From Syntrophomonas sp. UBA5314 (GTDB lineage: Bacteria > Bacillota > Syntrophomonadia > Syntrophomonadales > Syntrophomonadaceae), in contig DHRK01000034.1 in NCBI GenBank assembly GCA_002410325.1, forward strand, positions 1 through 33,989: 33,989 nucleotides of DNA. Reading direction: 5' to 3'. The translations under genes and the position numbers were made by a program. This document shows positions 17,931 to 25,644 of this stretch, in pieces (position 1 is the stretch's first letter; the number at the start of each line of letters is the position of its first letter). Below the pieces are notes generated by a model that worked only from the letters and a program-made list of their open reading frames with translations, ran no database searches and was not told where the DNA came from.

Positions 17931-20208
17931 GACCTAATTCCTTTCTCACCTGTTTAGCGGCCGCAACCAGATTTTGCAGGCTGGGCAGGGTCTCTTCCAG
18001 GCCGCGGGTTTTCAATCCACAGTCCGGGTTGATCCACAGCTGTTCTCTATCTATCTTTTCCAGCCGGGCATGAATGGCGGCGGCGATTTCTTCAACCCCG
18101 GGTATGCGGGGGGAGTGAATGTCGTATAGGCCCGGTCCCACCGCGGGGGCAAAATGGTTGGCTTGCAGCGCGTCGACAATGGCATGCTGGGAACGGGCCG
18201 CCTCGAAGGAAATCACATCCGGGTCCAGGGCCTCAATGTCCTTGATGATTTCCTCAAATTCACTATAACACATATGGGTATGGATTTGAGTGGCCGGGCC
18301 GACCGCGCTGTGAACCAGTCTGAAGGCCGGAATAGCCCAATCCAGGTATTCACTGTACCAGTCGGCTCTGCGCAAGGGCAACTTTTCCTTTAAAGCGGCT
18401 TCGTCGATTTGGATGATCTTGATCCCGTGGGCTTCCAGGTCCAGCACTTCCTCCCGGATCGCCAGCCCGATCTGAAAAGCCATTTCCTTCATAGAGATAT
18501 CTTCCCGGGGAAAGGACCAGTTCAAAATAGTCACCGGTCCGGTGAGCATGCCCTTGACCGGTTGGGCGGTAAGGCTCTGCGCGTAGCCTATAAATTCCGC
18601 GGTAATGGGCCGGGTCCGGGATACATCGCCCCAGATTACGGGCGGCTTGACGCCGCGGGTTCCGTAAGACTGGACCCAGGCGTTTTGCGTCAACAGGAAG
18701 CCTTCCAGATTTTCTCCGAAATACTCCACCATGTCGTTGCGCTCAAATTCGCCGTGCACCAGGACGTCCAGGCCGATTGCTTCCTGCTGTTTGATGCATT
18801 CGGCGATCTTTTGCTTTACATTAGCTTCATATTGCTCCCGGCTGATCTCCCCCCTTTTAAATCTGGCCCGGTTGGACCTTACCTCAGCCGTTTGGGGAAA
18901 AGAGCCGATGGTGGTGGTGGGAAGCAGGGGCAGGGCCAAAAGCTGCCTTTGCATCTCTCTTCTCTCCCGGTAGGAAGGCAGCCGGGTAAAATCTTTAGCG
19001 CTTAAGGAATTATATTTTTCCTGCACGCTTTTATTACCAAAGCGGGCTTTTTTCGCCAGGCAGGCCTGATTCTCCTGGTATACGGGACTGCCGGTATAGT
19101 CCCCCCCGGCCCAGAGCGCCTTTAAATCAGCCAGTTCCTGCAGCTTTTCCTCCGCGAAGGCCAGCTGCTCCTTATATTCAGCACCCAGCTTTTCTTCACC
19201 CTTTAAAGAATAGGGTACATGCAGCAGTGAGCAGGAAGTGTTGATGACCAGGTTATCGGGATCGACGTACCGGGCCAGCTCGGTTAGGATGGCCAGAGAG
19301 GCTGCATAGTCGTTTTTCCAGATGTTTTTGCCGTTGACCAGGCCGGCGAAAAGCAGGGTGTCTTTCGGAAAACCCTGTTCTTTGACCAGCTGCAGCGACT
19401 GCCGGCCTTCCACGAAATCCAGGCCGATGCCGTCGAACCCGAGTGAGCCGACTTCAGCGTAGCAGTCCCTTATATCGCCGAAATAGGTCTGCAAAAGGAT
19501 GCGCACCGCGCCTTTATTTTGCAACAGGGCGCTATAAATCCGGGTAAATATCTTGATATCGCCGGGATTCATATCGGTCACCAATACCGGTTCATCCAGC
19601 TGCAGCCATTCCACTCCCGCTCCGCTCAGTTCGCTTATGATAGCGGCATAAGCATTTGTTACCCCGGCCGCGAAATCCGGCAGATGTTTAGCGCCCTGAT
19701 ATTCGCACAGTTTCAGGAAGGTAAAGGGGCCGATGAGCACCGGCCTGGTTTTTAGGCCGGCCCGCAGGGCCTGGCGGTAATGCTCCAGAACCCGCTCGGC
19801 GTTGGCCTTAAACACCGTATGCCCGTCGAGCAGCGGAACCAGATAGTGATAATTGGTATTAAACCATTTTTTCATGGGCAGGGCTTGGGCGTCGCCCTTC
19901 TCCCCCTGGTAGCCCCGGGCCATGGCGAAATAGGTATCCGTTTCATCGAGCCCCAGGGAGCGGAAGCCGTCCGGAACCGCGTTTAGCATAACGGCTGTAT
20001 CCAGCATTCCGTCATAGAAAGAAAAATCGTTGCAAGGTATGCAATCGAGGCCGCTGGCCGCCAGGCGCAGCCATTGTTTCTCTCTCAGCTCAGCGGCCTT
20101 ATGGTGGAGTTCCTCCTGGGGAATGGCACCGGCCAGGTAATCCTCGATCAAGAACTTCAGTTCCCGCTGTTCACCGATGCGCGGATAAGCAACTATTGAG
20201 CTCTTCAC
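17911..20208 (-). CDS. metE: Cobalamin-independent methionine synthase
   Basis: A 765-residue enzyme transferring a methyl group from methyl-tetrahydropteroyl-polyglutamate to homocysteine. The N-terminal segment (YPRIGEQRELK, then YLAG and ELREKQW) and the C-terminal catalytic half are both complete. Zinc ligands His645 and Cys647 (HTHMCYSEF) and Cys730 (NPDCGLKTRG) are present. Family length is about 755-765 residues. The start is a GTG at 20208 with AAAGGG 9 bases upstream; no ATG nearby fits. It heads the operon with the YitJ-like gene. The 5' leader contains a hairpin, but I see no S-box or T-box core. A PerR/Fur-type palindrome lies 210 bases upstream in the shared divergent region. Confidence 0.96.
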   Translation of the reverse strand: MKSSIVAYPRIGEQRELKFLIEDYLAGAIPQEELHHKAAELREKQWLRLAASGLDCIPCNDFSFYDGMLDTAVMLNAVPDGFRSLGLDETDTYFAMARGYQGEKGDAQALPMKKWFNTNYHYLVPLLDGHTVFKANAERVLEHYRQALRAGLKTRPVLIGPFTFLKLCEYQGAKHLPDFAAGVTNAYAAIISELSGAGVEWLQLDEPVLVTDMNPGDIKIFTRIYSALLQNKGAVRILLQTYFGDIRDCYAEVGSLGFDGIGLDFVEGRQSLQLVKEQGFPKDTLLFAGLVNGKNIWKNDYAASLAILTELARYVDPDNLVINTSCSLLHVPYSLKGEEKLGAEYKEQLAFAEEKLQELADLKALWAGGDYTGSPVYQENQACLAKKARFGNKSVQEKYNSLSAKDFTRLPSYRERREMQRQLLALPLLPTTTIGSFPQTAEVRSNRARFKRGEISREQYEANVKQKIAECIKQQEAIGLDVLVHGEFERNDMVEYFGENLEGFLLTQNAWVQSYGTRGVKPPVIWGDVSRTRPITAEFIGYAQSLTAQPVKGMLTGPVTILNWSFPREDISMKEMAFQIGLAIREEVLDLEAHGIKIIQIDEAALKEKLPLRRADWYSEYLDWAIPAFRLVHSAVGPATQIHTHMCYSEFEEIIKDIEALDPDVISFEAARSQHAIVDALQANHFAPAVGPGLYDIHSPRIPGVEEIAAAIHARLEKIDREQLWINPDCGLKTRGLEETLPSLQNLVAAAKQVRKELGHGGETL

Positions 20209-20232
20209 AGTATCAAACCCTTTCCCTAAATA

Positions 20233-20256
20233 GCTTTTGCCAATAATAACAAAAGC
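20233..20256 (-). promoter_or_regulatory. Hairpin in the metE 5' leader
   Basis: GCTTTTG and CAAAAGC form a perfect 7-bp stem with a 10-base loop, ending 24 bases before the GTG start and just ahead of the ribosome binding site. The role is unknown. It lacks the conserved parts of SAM riboswitches. Confidence 0.35.
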
Positions 20257-20368
20257 CTTTGCTTATAGGGTAAATCTAAAAAAATATGGCTTGTTATAGT
20301 TGCTGGATATATCAAGCTTCTAGAGGGGCACAGGAATAAAAAAGTTCTCCTTCCTTTTAAAAACAGGC

Positions 20369-20396
20369 TTGCAAAGAACAGCTAATATGTTATTCT
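20369..20396 (+). promoter_or_regulatory. Possible perR promoter
   Basis: TTGCAA at 20369-20374 and TATTCT at 20391-20396, 16 bases apart, precede the palindromic box. A second AT-rich -10-like sequence (TATAAA) lies at 20402-20407, so the exact start is uncertain. Confidence 0.3.
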
Positions 20397-20418
20397 ATGA
20401 GTATAAAAAGGCTCTAAA

Positions 20419-20435
20419 TTTAGAATGATTCTAAA
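20419..20435. promoter_or_regulatory. PerR/Fur-type operator
   Basis: TTTAGAATGATTCTAAA is a perfect 8-1-8 palindrome, close to the PerR box TTATAATNATTATAA. It lies 20 bases upstream of the perR ATG and downstream of the likely promoter, as expected for autorepression. Confidence 0.75.
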
Positions 20436-20455
20436 CTACTGCTTGGGGTTGTTTG

Positions 20456-20917
20456 ATGGATTGCGGCAAGGTTGAACAGACACTGAGATTGTACCAGATT
20501 AAGCCTTCTTATCATCGAATCAGGATCTACCAGTATCTTTTGGAGAGGCGCAACCACCCTAGTGCTGATATGATATTTCAGTCATTAGTCAGGGAAATTC
20601 CTTCTCTTTCCAAGGCCACGGTATACAACACCTTACATCTCCTGGCGGGCAAAGGACTGGTCCGGATCCTGGGCATTGTAGACAATGAAGCGCGCTTTGA
20701 CGCTGACACGATGCTGCACGGCCATTTTCTATGCACCTTTTGCGGCTGTATACAAGATGTTCATTTTCAAGGTGCTCTGAACGATCTTTTGGGACTGGAA
20801 AACTGCACCATTGATGAAAGCCACCTGTATTTCAAAGGCAGATGCGCCGTTTGCCGGGGACTTGAACAGCCTCTGGAACCCGGGGACGAAGCTGCCGGAC
20901 CGGAAAACTCCTCTTAA
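20456..20917 (+). CDS. perR: Peroxide-responsive Fur-family repressor PerR
   Basis: A 153-residue Fur-family regulator. The winged-helix domain (1-80) includes SLSKATVYNTLHLL. The regulatory metal ligands of Bacillus PerR (His37, Asp85, His91, His93, Asp104) all appear at a constant offset of three, as His34, Asp82, His88, His90 and Asp101. Structural zinc cysteines are 93 and 96 plus 130 and 133. This pattern supports PerR rather than Fur or Zur. It senses peroxide by metal-catalysed His oxidation and represses oxidative-stress genes. I prefer the ATG at 20456 to an adjacent TTG at 20453; the ribosome binding site is poor (GGGG). A matching operator lies directly upstream. Confidence 0.88.
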   Translation: MDCGKVEQTLRLYQIKPSYHRIRIYQYLLERRNHPSADMIFQSLVREIPSLSKATVYNTLHLLAGKGLVRILGIVDNEARFDADTMLHGHFLCTFCGCIQDVHFQGALNDLLGLENCTIDESHLYFKGRCAVCRGLEQPLEPGDEAAGPENSS

Positions 20918-20964
20918 AACCGCATAGAAAAGCGGGTGCTTTAGAAGAGCTCCCGAATACGTCG

Positions 20965-21013
20965 AAAAAAAACCATGAAGGTTTTCCCTATAAGAAAACT
21001 GCATGGTTTTTTT
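20965..21013 (+). terminator. Intrinsic terminator after perR
   Basis: An A-run plus AACCATG pairs with CATGGTT plus a T-run. An inner GTTTTC/GAAAAC extends the stem around a CCTATAA loop, and seven T follow. It could act on both strands. Confidence 0.85.
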
Positions 21014-21117
21014 CATTGAACCGGGAATCGGAAGCCTCTCATTGATGAAAGACGACCATGCCACACTGAAAGGAGGTGCTATTGCCCGCTATTTAAATTG
21101 AGGGAGGGGTGAAGTGC

Positions 21118-21489
21118 ATGAATATCTTTAGAGAATCGGAAGGGATAACCCGGCGTCAGTTTTTTAAAGGCTCAGGGATCCTGCTGGCCAGCGTTATAGT
21201 GACCGGGATTTTTGCCAAAATGGGATTTAAAATTTCGGCCGCCAGCGACGAGTATATCAACCAGCGCATCGCCGGAATGTACTCCCTGGATGAACGGATG
21301 GCCCTGCGCAAGTCTCACCAGAATCCGGAGATAATAAGGATCTATCAAGACTTCCTCTCTCCCGGCGAGGTCAAACCGATGACCGAAAAATCTGAGCGTT
21401 TGCTGCACACCCGATATGGCCAAGATATTCCCGCCTTTATGGAGGAATTGAAACATACCGGAACATTGGGCAGTCAGCCGGCCGCTTAA
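21118..21489 (+). CDS. Iron hydrogenase small subunit with Tat signal
   Basis: A 123-residue protein. The start carries a twin-arginine signal (TRRQFFKGSGILLASVIVTG, about 11-30), so it should be exported folded. The body matches the iron-hydrogenase small-subunit domain (RIAGMYSLDERMALRKSHQNPEI, abbreviated: RIAGMYSLDE, then LRKSHQNPEI, then SERLLHTRY). In Desulfovibrio-type periplasmic FeFe hydrogenases this chain wraps the catalytic subunit. I chose the ATG at 21118, with GGAGGGG 8 bases upstream, over a GTG at 21109. No hydrogenase large subunit or maturation gene is in the window, so its partner must be encoded elsewhere. It follows perR after a terminator and is probably a separate transcription unit. 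Confidence 0.85.
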   Translation: MNIFRESEGITRRQFFKGSGILLASVIVTGIFAKMGFKISAASDEYINQRIAGMYSLDERMALRKSHQNPEIIRIYQDFLSPGEVKPMTEKSERLLHTRYGQDIPAFMEELKHTGTLGSQPAA

Positions 21490-21496
21490 GAGGTAC

Positions 21497-21518
21497 AGAG
21501 CGCCGGGTGGGCTCTTTT
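21497..21518 (+). terminator. Possible terminator after the hydrogenase small subunit
   Basis: AGAGC pairs with GCTCT around a 9-base loop and is followed by TTT. The stem is short and the T-run weak. Confidence 0.35.
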
Positions 21519-21680
21519 AAAGCAATGGCGCCCATCCGGGGGCCATATTGGTAATCAAGGACTCTGAATACGACCCTTCTTAACTTTTTGCAGGCTCGGT
21601 GAAGCGCCGGGCTTGCTTTTCTTTGGTGCCGCCGCTCCCTTATAGCCAGTGAGTGGCAACGAATCTTGATTTATATATTT

Positions 21681-22586
21681 TTACAAATTTTTAACTACGC
21701 GCTTGAGCGACTGAAGGTAGTTATTAGCCAGCGGGCTGAGCCGGATGTTTTTGTGGGATATCCAGCCCACCGTGATCTCTTCATCGACGTCCAGGGGCAC
21801 GGCCACGATATCGGGGCCGTTCAGGTCGGCGCTTATAATGCCGGTGGAAATGGTATACCCGTTTAACCCGATCAAGAGATTGAAGAGGGTGGCCCGGTCG
21901 CTGACCCGGATGTTTTTCCGGTGGGAAAGGGTGGAGAGGATCTCCTCGGAAAAGTGAAACGAATTGTATTCCCCCTGTTCAAAGGACAGGCAGGGATAAT
22001 CCTCCAGATCCTCCAGCCTGACTGTTTTTTGCCGGGCCAGCGGATTGTTTACGCTGATAAACACATGCGGTCTGGCAACCAGCAGGGTGGTAAACTGAAG
22101 GTTGTTTTCCTTAAACATTTTGTTTAAGACTTTGGCGTTGAACTCGTTGATGTACAAGATGCCTATTTCACTGCGCAGGTTCTTTACATCATCGATGACT
22201 TCATAGGTTCTGGTTTCCCGCAATTGAAACTCGTATTCATCCAGGCCGTACTCCCTGATGAGGTCGACGAAGGCATTGACCGCGAAGGCGTAATGCTGGG
22301 TCGAAACCGAAAAGTGCTGGGCGGAGGGCTGGGAATTGAAATAACGCTTTTCCAGGAGTTCGCTCTGTTCAATGACCTGCCGGGCATAGCCCAGGAACTC
22401 GGCGCCGTCGACGGTAAGGCTCACCCCGCGGTTGGTGCGCTCAAAGATGAGGATATTTATTTCATTTTCCAGCTCCTTGATGGCGTTGGAGAGGCTGGGC
22501 TGGGTAATGAATAGCTTTTGGGCGGCAATGTTTATGGAGCCCCATTTGGCAACTTCGATCGCGTATTTGAGCTGCTGCAAAGTCAT
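21681..22586 (-). CDS. LysR-family transcriptional regulator
   Basis: A LysR-type regulator of about 301 residues. The N-terminal helix-turn-helix reads MTLQQLKYAIEVAKWGSINI, then AAQKLFITQPSLSNAIKELE. The rest is a typical periplasmic-binding-fold effector domain. A longer reading from a TTG at 22619 adds 11 residues, but the ATG at 22586 fits the usual LysR start and has GGTGG upstream. It is divergent from a stretch of gene remnants and the 23-28 kb operon. LysR proteins often control the divergent neighbour, so regulation of that operon is plausible but unproven. The effector is unknown. Confidence 0.88.
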   Translation of the reverse strand: MTLQQLKYAIEVAKWGSINIAAQKLFITQPSLSNAIKELENEINILIFERTNRGVSLTVDGAEFLGYARQVIEQSELLEKRYFNSQPSAQHFSVSTQHYAFAVNAFVDLIREYGLDEYEFQLRETRTYEVIDDVKNLRSEIGILYINEFNAKVLNKMFKENNLQFTTLLVARPHVFISVNNPLARQKTVRLEDLEDYPCLSFEQGEYNSFHFSEEILSTLSHRKNIRVSDRATLFNLLIGLNGYTISTGIISADLNGPDIVAVPLDVDEEITVGWISHKNIRLSPLANNYLQSLKRVVKNL

Positions 22587-22720
22587 TTTTTCCACCACCC
22601 GCTCTTGACCTTTTGTCAATTAAATATATATTCACCATCACCGGATTGCAAGAGCTTTTCGAATTGACCTTGATGATCAGCAGCTTTTTTTCCGCTTTGA
22701 ATCATTACACACTGTATTTC

Positions 22721-22807
22721 ATGGATAACGAAGTCAGTAAAGCCCTGTTCCACAAGGCTACCACCCTGTTGTTAAACGGCATTGGCGCCGCAAGCCGGAA
22801 GGAGTAA
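22721..22807 (+). pseudogene. Short fragment resembling the N-terminus of a class III aminotransferase
   Basis: A 28-codon frame reading MDNEVSKALFHKATTLLLNG and IGAASRKE, then a stop. The pattern of an acidic start, LF-KAT-LL-NG and a basic end recalls glutamate-1-semialdehyde aminotransferase N-termini (LFE-A--L-PGGV). There is no ribosome binding site and nothing of the rest of the enzyme. The resemblance is weak. Confidence 0.25.
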
Positions 22808-22862
22808 AAATTTTTGCCATTAATTAGACCGGACGTTCAGTATGTTTGCGAGGAGGGTGCTT

Positions 22863-23091
22863 ATGGTCGAGAATAGCAGTACCTTTTTAGCTGGCCGGAG
22901 GCTTTTCAGAGCGGAGCGCTTGCCGCCGGGGGCAAGCGCTGGAACCTGGGCCGGCTCGATCATTACGGGCTCAAGATCCCGCTCGGGGGGTCTTAACCGC
23001 CGAAGCCTATCAGAGCTTTTTACTGGAAAACGAACTCACCGAGGATAGGCACAAGGTATTGCATGTAAATGTCAAGCGGTATACACTTTAG
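22863..23091 (+). pseudogene. N-terminal fragment of a PEP synthase / pyruvate phosphate dikinase-like gene
   Basis: The original start is visible: GAGGAGG at 22849-22855, then ATG at 22863. The frame is lost at a T-run (22884-22888), resumes as SWPEAFQSGALAAGGKRWNL and GRLDHYGLKIPLGG, and is lost again at a G-run (22985-22990). It then continues as VLTAEAYQSFLLENELT to a stop at 23091. This is the nucleotide-binding start of the PPDK N-terminal domain (GGK--NLG-L---G--VP-GFVLT-EAY). Both shifts lose one base in a homopolymer. The several-hundred-residue remainder of the enzyme is absent. Confidence 0.72.
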
Positions 23092-23165
23092 AAGGCAAAT
23101 AGTTTATTTAGTTTTGTTACCTTTTGTTCGTTTTTATATATTTAACCCGCTGGAGAAACACCGTT

Positions 23166-23948
23166 ATGCACGATTATGGCCGGTGGCATTCAGCGGCGGC
23201 AGACGCCCTTATCGAGCGGCGTGTAATTTGCCGCGGAAAGGAAGGCTCCGTTTTGCGTCTGGTCATTGTTGCCGGTACACCTTCATCGGGGAAGACCTCG
23301 GTAATGGTTCATGCCATCCGTCATCTCTTGCGAAACAGGCTGGCTGTCGCAGCGTGCAAAATTGACTGTCTGCAGACTTCCGATGACGAGAGGTATGCCA
23401 AGCTGGGCATAGCGGTGGCGGTCGGCCTGAGTGACTATATATGCCCGGATCATTTTTATGTGGCCAACCTGGAGGAAGTTGAACAGTGGGCCAAAGAGCA
23501 GCGGGCGGACGTGGTGGTTCTGGAAACCGCGGGATTGTGCCACCGCTGCGCGCCGGCGGTATATGATTGTCTGAACATTTGCGTCATAGACAATCTGGTA
23601 GGTGTTGACACGCCGAAAAAAGTGGGCCCCATGCTGAGTTCGGCGGATATTGTGGTCATTACCAAAGGGGATATCGTCTCCCAGGCGGAACGGGAGGTAT
23701 TCCGCTATAAGGTGGCCATGGAGAACCCGCAGGCCCGTATCCTGGAGGTAAACGGCCTTACCGGGCAGGGCGCCCTGACCTTGAAAAACGCCATTCTCGA
23801 CTGCCAGCCCCTGGATGGGATAAGCGGCAAGGAACTCAAGAGTCCCATGCCGGCGGCGGTCTGTTCCTATTGTGCCGGGGAAACCACCATCGGCAGGAAT
23901 TATCAGATGGGAATGGTGAAAAAAGTAGACTTCGGGAGACTGGATTGA
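23166..23948 (+). CDS. HypB/UreG-like P-loop GTPase, possible metallochaperone
   Basis: A 260-residue SIMIBI-class nucleotide-binding protein. The P-loop GTPSSGKTS is at 37-45. A Cys pair at 64 and 68 follows, then VVVLETAGLCHRCAP (Cys125, Cys128), at the position where HypB and UreG carry metal-binding residues. The guanine-specificity motif is TKGD at 166-169. A further CSYC pair (233, 236) lies near the C-terminus. HypB and UreG deliver nickel to enzyme active sites; this protein is not a clear member of either. The ATG at 23166, with GGAG 10 bases upstream, is preferred over a TTG at 23124. It is the first gene of a six-gene operon; its stop TGA shares one base with the next ATG. Confidence 0.78.
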   Translation: MHDYGRWHSAAADALIERRVICRGKEGSVLRLVIVAGTPSSGKTSVMVHAIRHLLRNRLAVAACKIDCLQTSDDERYAKLGIAVAVGLSDYICPDHFYVANLEEVEQWAKEQRADVVVLETAGLCHRCAPAVYDCLNICVIDNLVGVDTPKKVGPMLSSADIVVITKGDIVSQAEREVFRYKVAMENPQARILEVNGLTGQGALTLKNAILDCQPLDGISGKELKSPMPAAVCSYCAGETTIGRNYQMGMVKKVDFGRLD

Positions 23949-24763
23949 TGCTGGAAAGAATAAGCATTTTAGGCGGGCGGGATAAGGACGGCCGGCCCGA
24001 GAAGGTAATGCGTCTGGAAATAGAAGCAGGCCGAGTTTTGGCGGTGGTCGGTCCTACCGGCTCCGGCAAAACCCAATTGATATCTGACATCGAGCAATAT
24101 GCCGAGGCGGAAACTCTAACCGGCCGCCGGGTTCTAATCGAAGAGCAAGCGATTCACAAAAATCCGGATAGAGGGCTTTCCCACCATTTGATGGCCCAGG
24201 TTTCCCAGAACATGAACTTTGTAATTGACATGAACATAGAAGACTTTCTCCTGATGCACGCCCGGGTGCGAGGTGTTAGTGATCCCGGCGCCCTTATCGG
24301 GGAAGTCCTGGCCATTACCAATCATCTGGCCGGCGAGCCGGTCTCTTTAGACACCAACCTGACCCAGCTGAGCGGGGGGCAATCCCGGGCTCTCATGGTG
24401 GCCGATGTGGCCTTGATCAGCAACGCTCCCATCGTGCTCATTGACGAAATCGAAAATGCGGGTATTGATCGCCTGCAAGCGCTGCAAATACTGAGCGGGC
24501 AGGGCAAAATGGTCCTGGTCGTTTCTCATGACCCCACCCTGATACTGATGGCCGAGCAGCGGGTGGTGATGAAAAACGGCGGCATGGAAAGGATCTGCCG
24601 CACAACGCCGCAGGAGAAAAACCTGCTGAAAAAACTGTTGCGACTGGAAAAGAGCGTAGCCGGTCTACGTGATTCTTTAAGGGAAGGAAACAGTATTGGG
24701 CAGACTGAGGACTATGGAGAGGAGGGGATCGCATGGCAAGAGTCCTCGTACACCTGCCGCTGA
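23948..24763 (+). CDS. Stand-alone soluble ABC-type ATPase
   Basis: A 271-residue ATP-binding cassette protein. It has Walker A GPTGSGKT (35-42), signature LSGGQ (141-145), Walker B IVLIDE (162-167), followed by ENAGID in place of the usual P-SALD D-loop, and the switch His194 (VVSHD). The ATG shares a base with the preceding stop. The acidic C-terminal tail (about 220-271) overlaps the next gene by 31 bases. The importer encoded downstream has its own, more conventional ATPase. This one therefore seems to serve another purpose, such as ATP-driven loading or remodelling in the cytoplasm, as AtwA-like proteins do. That role is inference. Confidence 0.78.
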   Translation: MLERISILGGRDKDGRPEKVMRLEIEAGRVLAVVGPTGSGKTQLISDIEQYAEAETLTGRRVLIEEQAIHKNPDRGLSHHLMAQVSQNMNFVIDMNIEDFLLMHARVRGVSDPGALIGEVLAITNHLAGEPVSLDTNLTQLSGGQSRALMVADVALISNAPIVLIDEIENAGIDRLQALQILSGQGKMVLVVSHDPTLILMAEQRVVMKNGGMERICRTTPQEKNLLKKLLRLEKSVAGLRDSLREGNSIGQTEDYGEEGIAWQESSYTCR

Positions 24764-25644
24764 ATATCAGCCGGGCTCTGAACGAAATGCTAAAAGTCTA
24801 CGGCCGGGTGATAGAAAAAAAGCATGGTATAAAGGTGGAAATCGTGAGCCAGCTTCAGTGCCAGCCCCATGAGGGTGGTGTAAAGATTAAACCGCTGGCA
24901 GAGGATATACCCGATTTGGTGCTGGGGCATGTCAACCATTTTGCCGGGCTGCCTGATGAATATGTGAGCGAGCATTTTCGCGCCCTGCCGGGCCGTTTCG
25001 ATTTGCGCCGGGAATTGGCGGAAGCCGGATTTGCCGATCCGCGGGGTTTTTTTCATCCTTTTACAGTAGTCCCCTTTGCCGCCTTTTACAATCCCGATGT
25101 CCTGGCGGAAAAGGAAATTCCACGGGTCTGGGAGGATTTGCTTGATAAGCGCTGGCGGGGCGGTATTGCCATGCCTGATGAATACCACATGGCTCCGCGC
25201 ATGATCCGCAGCCTGGTTAAAGCCGATTACCCGGAAAGATTCGCTGATTTCCGCGACAACCTGGTCTACCTGGGAGCGCCCCTCAATGTAGTCAATGCCG
25301 TTGATGAGGGCCGCTGCCCCTTGGGGATCACCAATATCTCCTTCGCCCGCATTTCCCACACTAAAAATATCCAATTGCTATGGCCCGGGGATGGGATGTT
25401 TTGCATGCCCCTGGTCATGGTTTGGAATAGGGAAGCCGACGAGCGCCTGCTGGAAATAGGCGACTTTTTGTTGTCCAGGCAGGTCCAGGAATACCTGGCC
25501 CTGCAAACCTTTGTGCCCGTTTCCCCGGCAGTAGCCATTCCCGAGCTTCTAAGCGAGCACGGCTTAAAGCTGCGCTGGAGGGGTTGGGAGGATTACCTGC
25601 GGGCGGTTCGGGCTGATGAGTACAGCGCCGGAACGGATGCTTAA
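24733..25644 (+). CDS. Solute-binding-like protein without signal peptide
   Basis: A 303-residue protein with the type 2 periplasmic-binding fold of the iron(III)/spermidine family. It shows AAFYNPDVLAEKEIP, the conserved WEDLLDKRWRGGIAMPD segment, and a C-terminal LLSRQVQEYLALQ. It starts MARVLVHLPLNISRALNEML, which is not a signal peptide, and no lipobox is present. It should therefore act in the cytoplasm. AGAGGAGGGG lies 6 bases upstream of the ATG, inside the end of the ABC ATPase gene (31-base overlap). A cytoplasmic ligand carrier for the neighbouring GTPase and ATPase is the simplest reading, but the ligand is unknown. Confidence 0.75.
   Translation: MARVLVHLPLNISRALNEMLKVYGRVIEKKHGIKVEIVSQLQCQPHEGGVKIKPLAEDIPDLVLGHVNHFAGLPDEYVSEHFRALPGRFDLRRELAEAGFADPRGFFHPFTVVPFAAFYNPDVLAEKEIPRVWEDLLDKRWRGGIAMPDEYHMAPRMIRSLVKADYPERFADFRDNLVYLGAPLNVVNAVDEGRCPLGITNISFARISHTKNIQLLWPGDGMFCMPLVMVWNREADERLLEIGDFLLSRQVQEYLALQTFVPVSPAVAIPELLSEHGLKLRWRGWEDYLRAVRADEYSAGTDA

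Noticed and set aside
20209..20455. SAM (S-box), T-box or cobalamin riboswitch before metE
   Set aside because: Only a simple 7-bp hairpin is visible; none of the conserved cores of these elements could be found by eye on the minus strand.
21069..21096. AAGGAGG followed by a four-codon frame before the hydrogenase small subunit
   Set aside because: The frame starts at TTG and has only four codons; the real gene has its own ribosome binding site further on.
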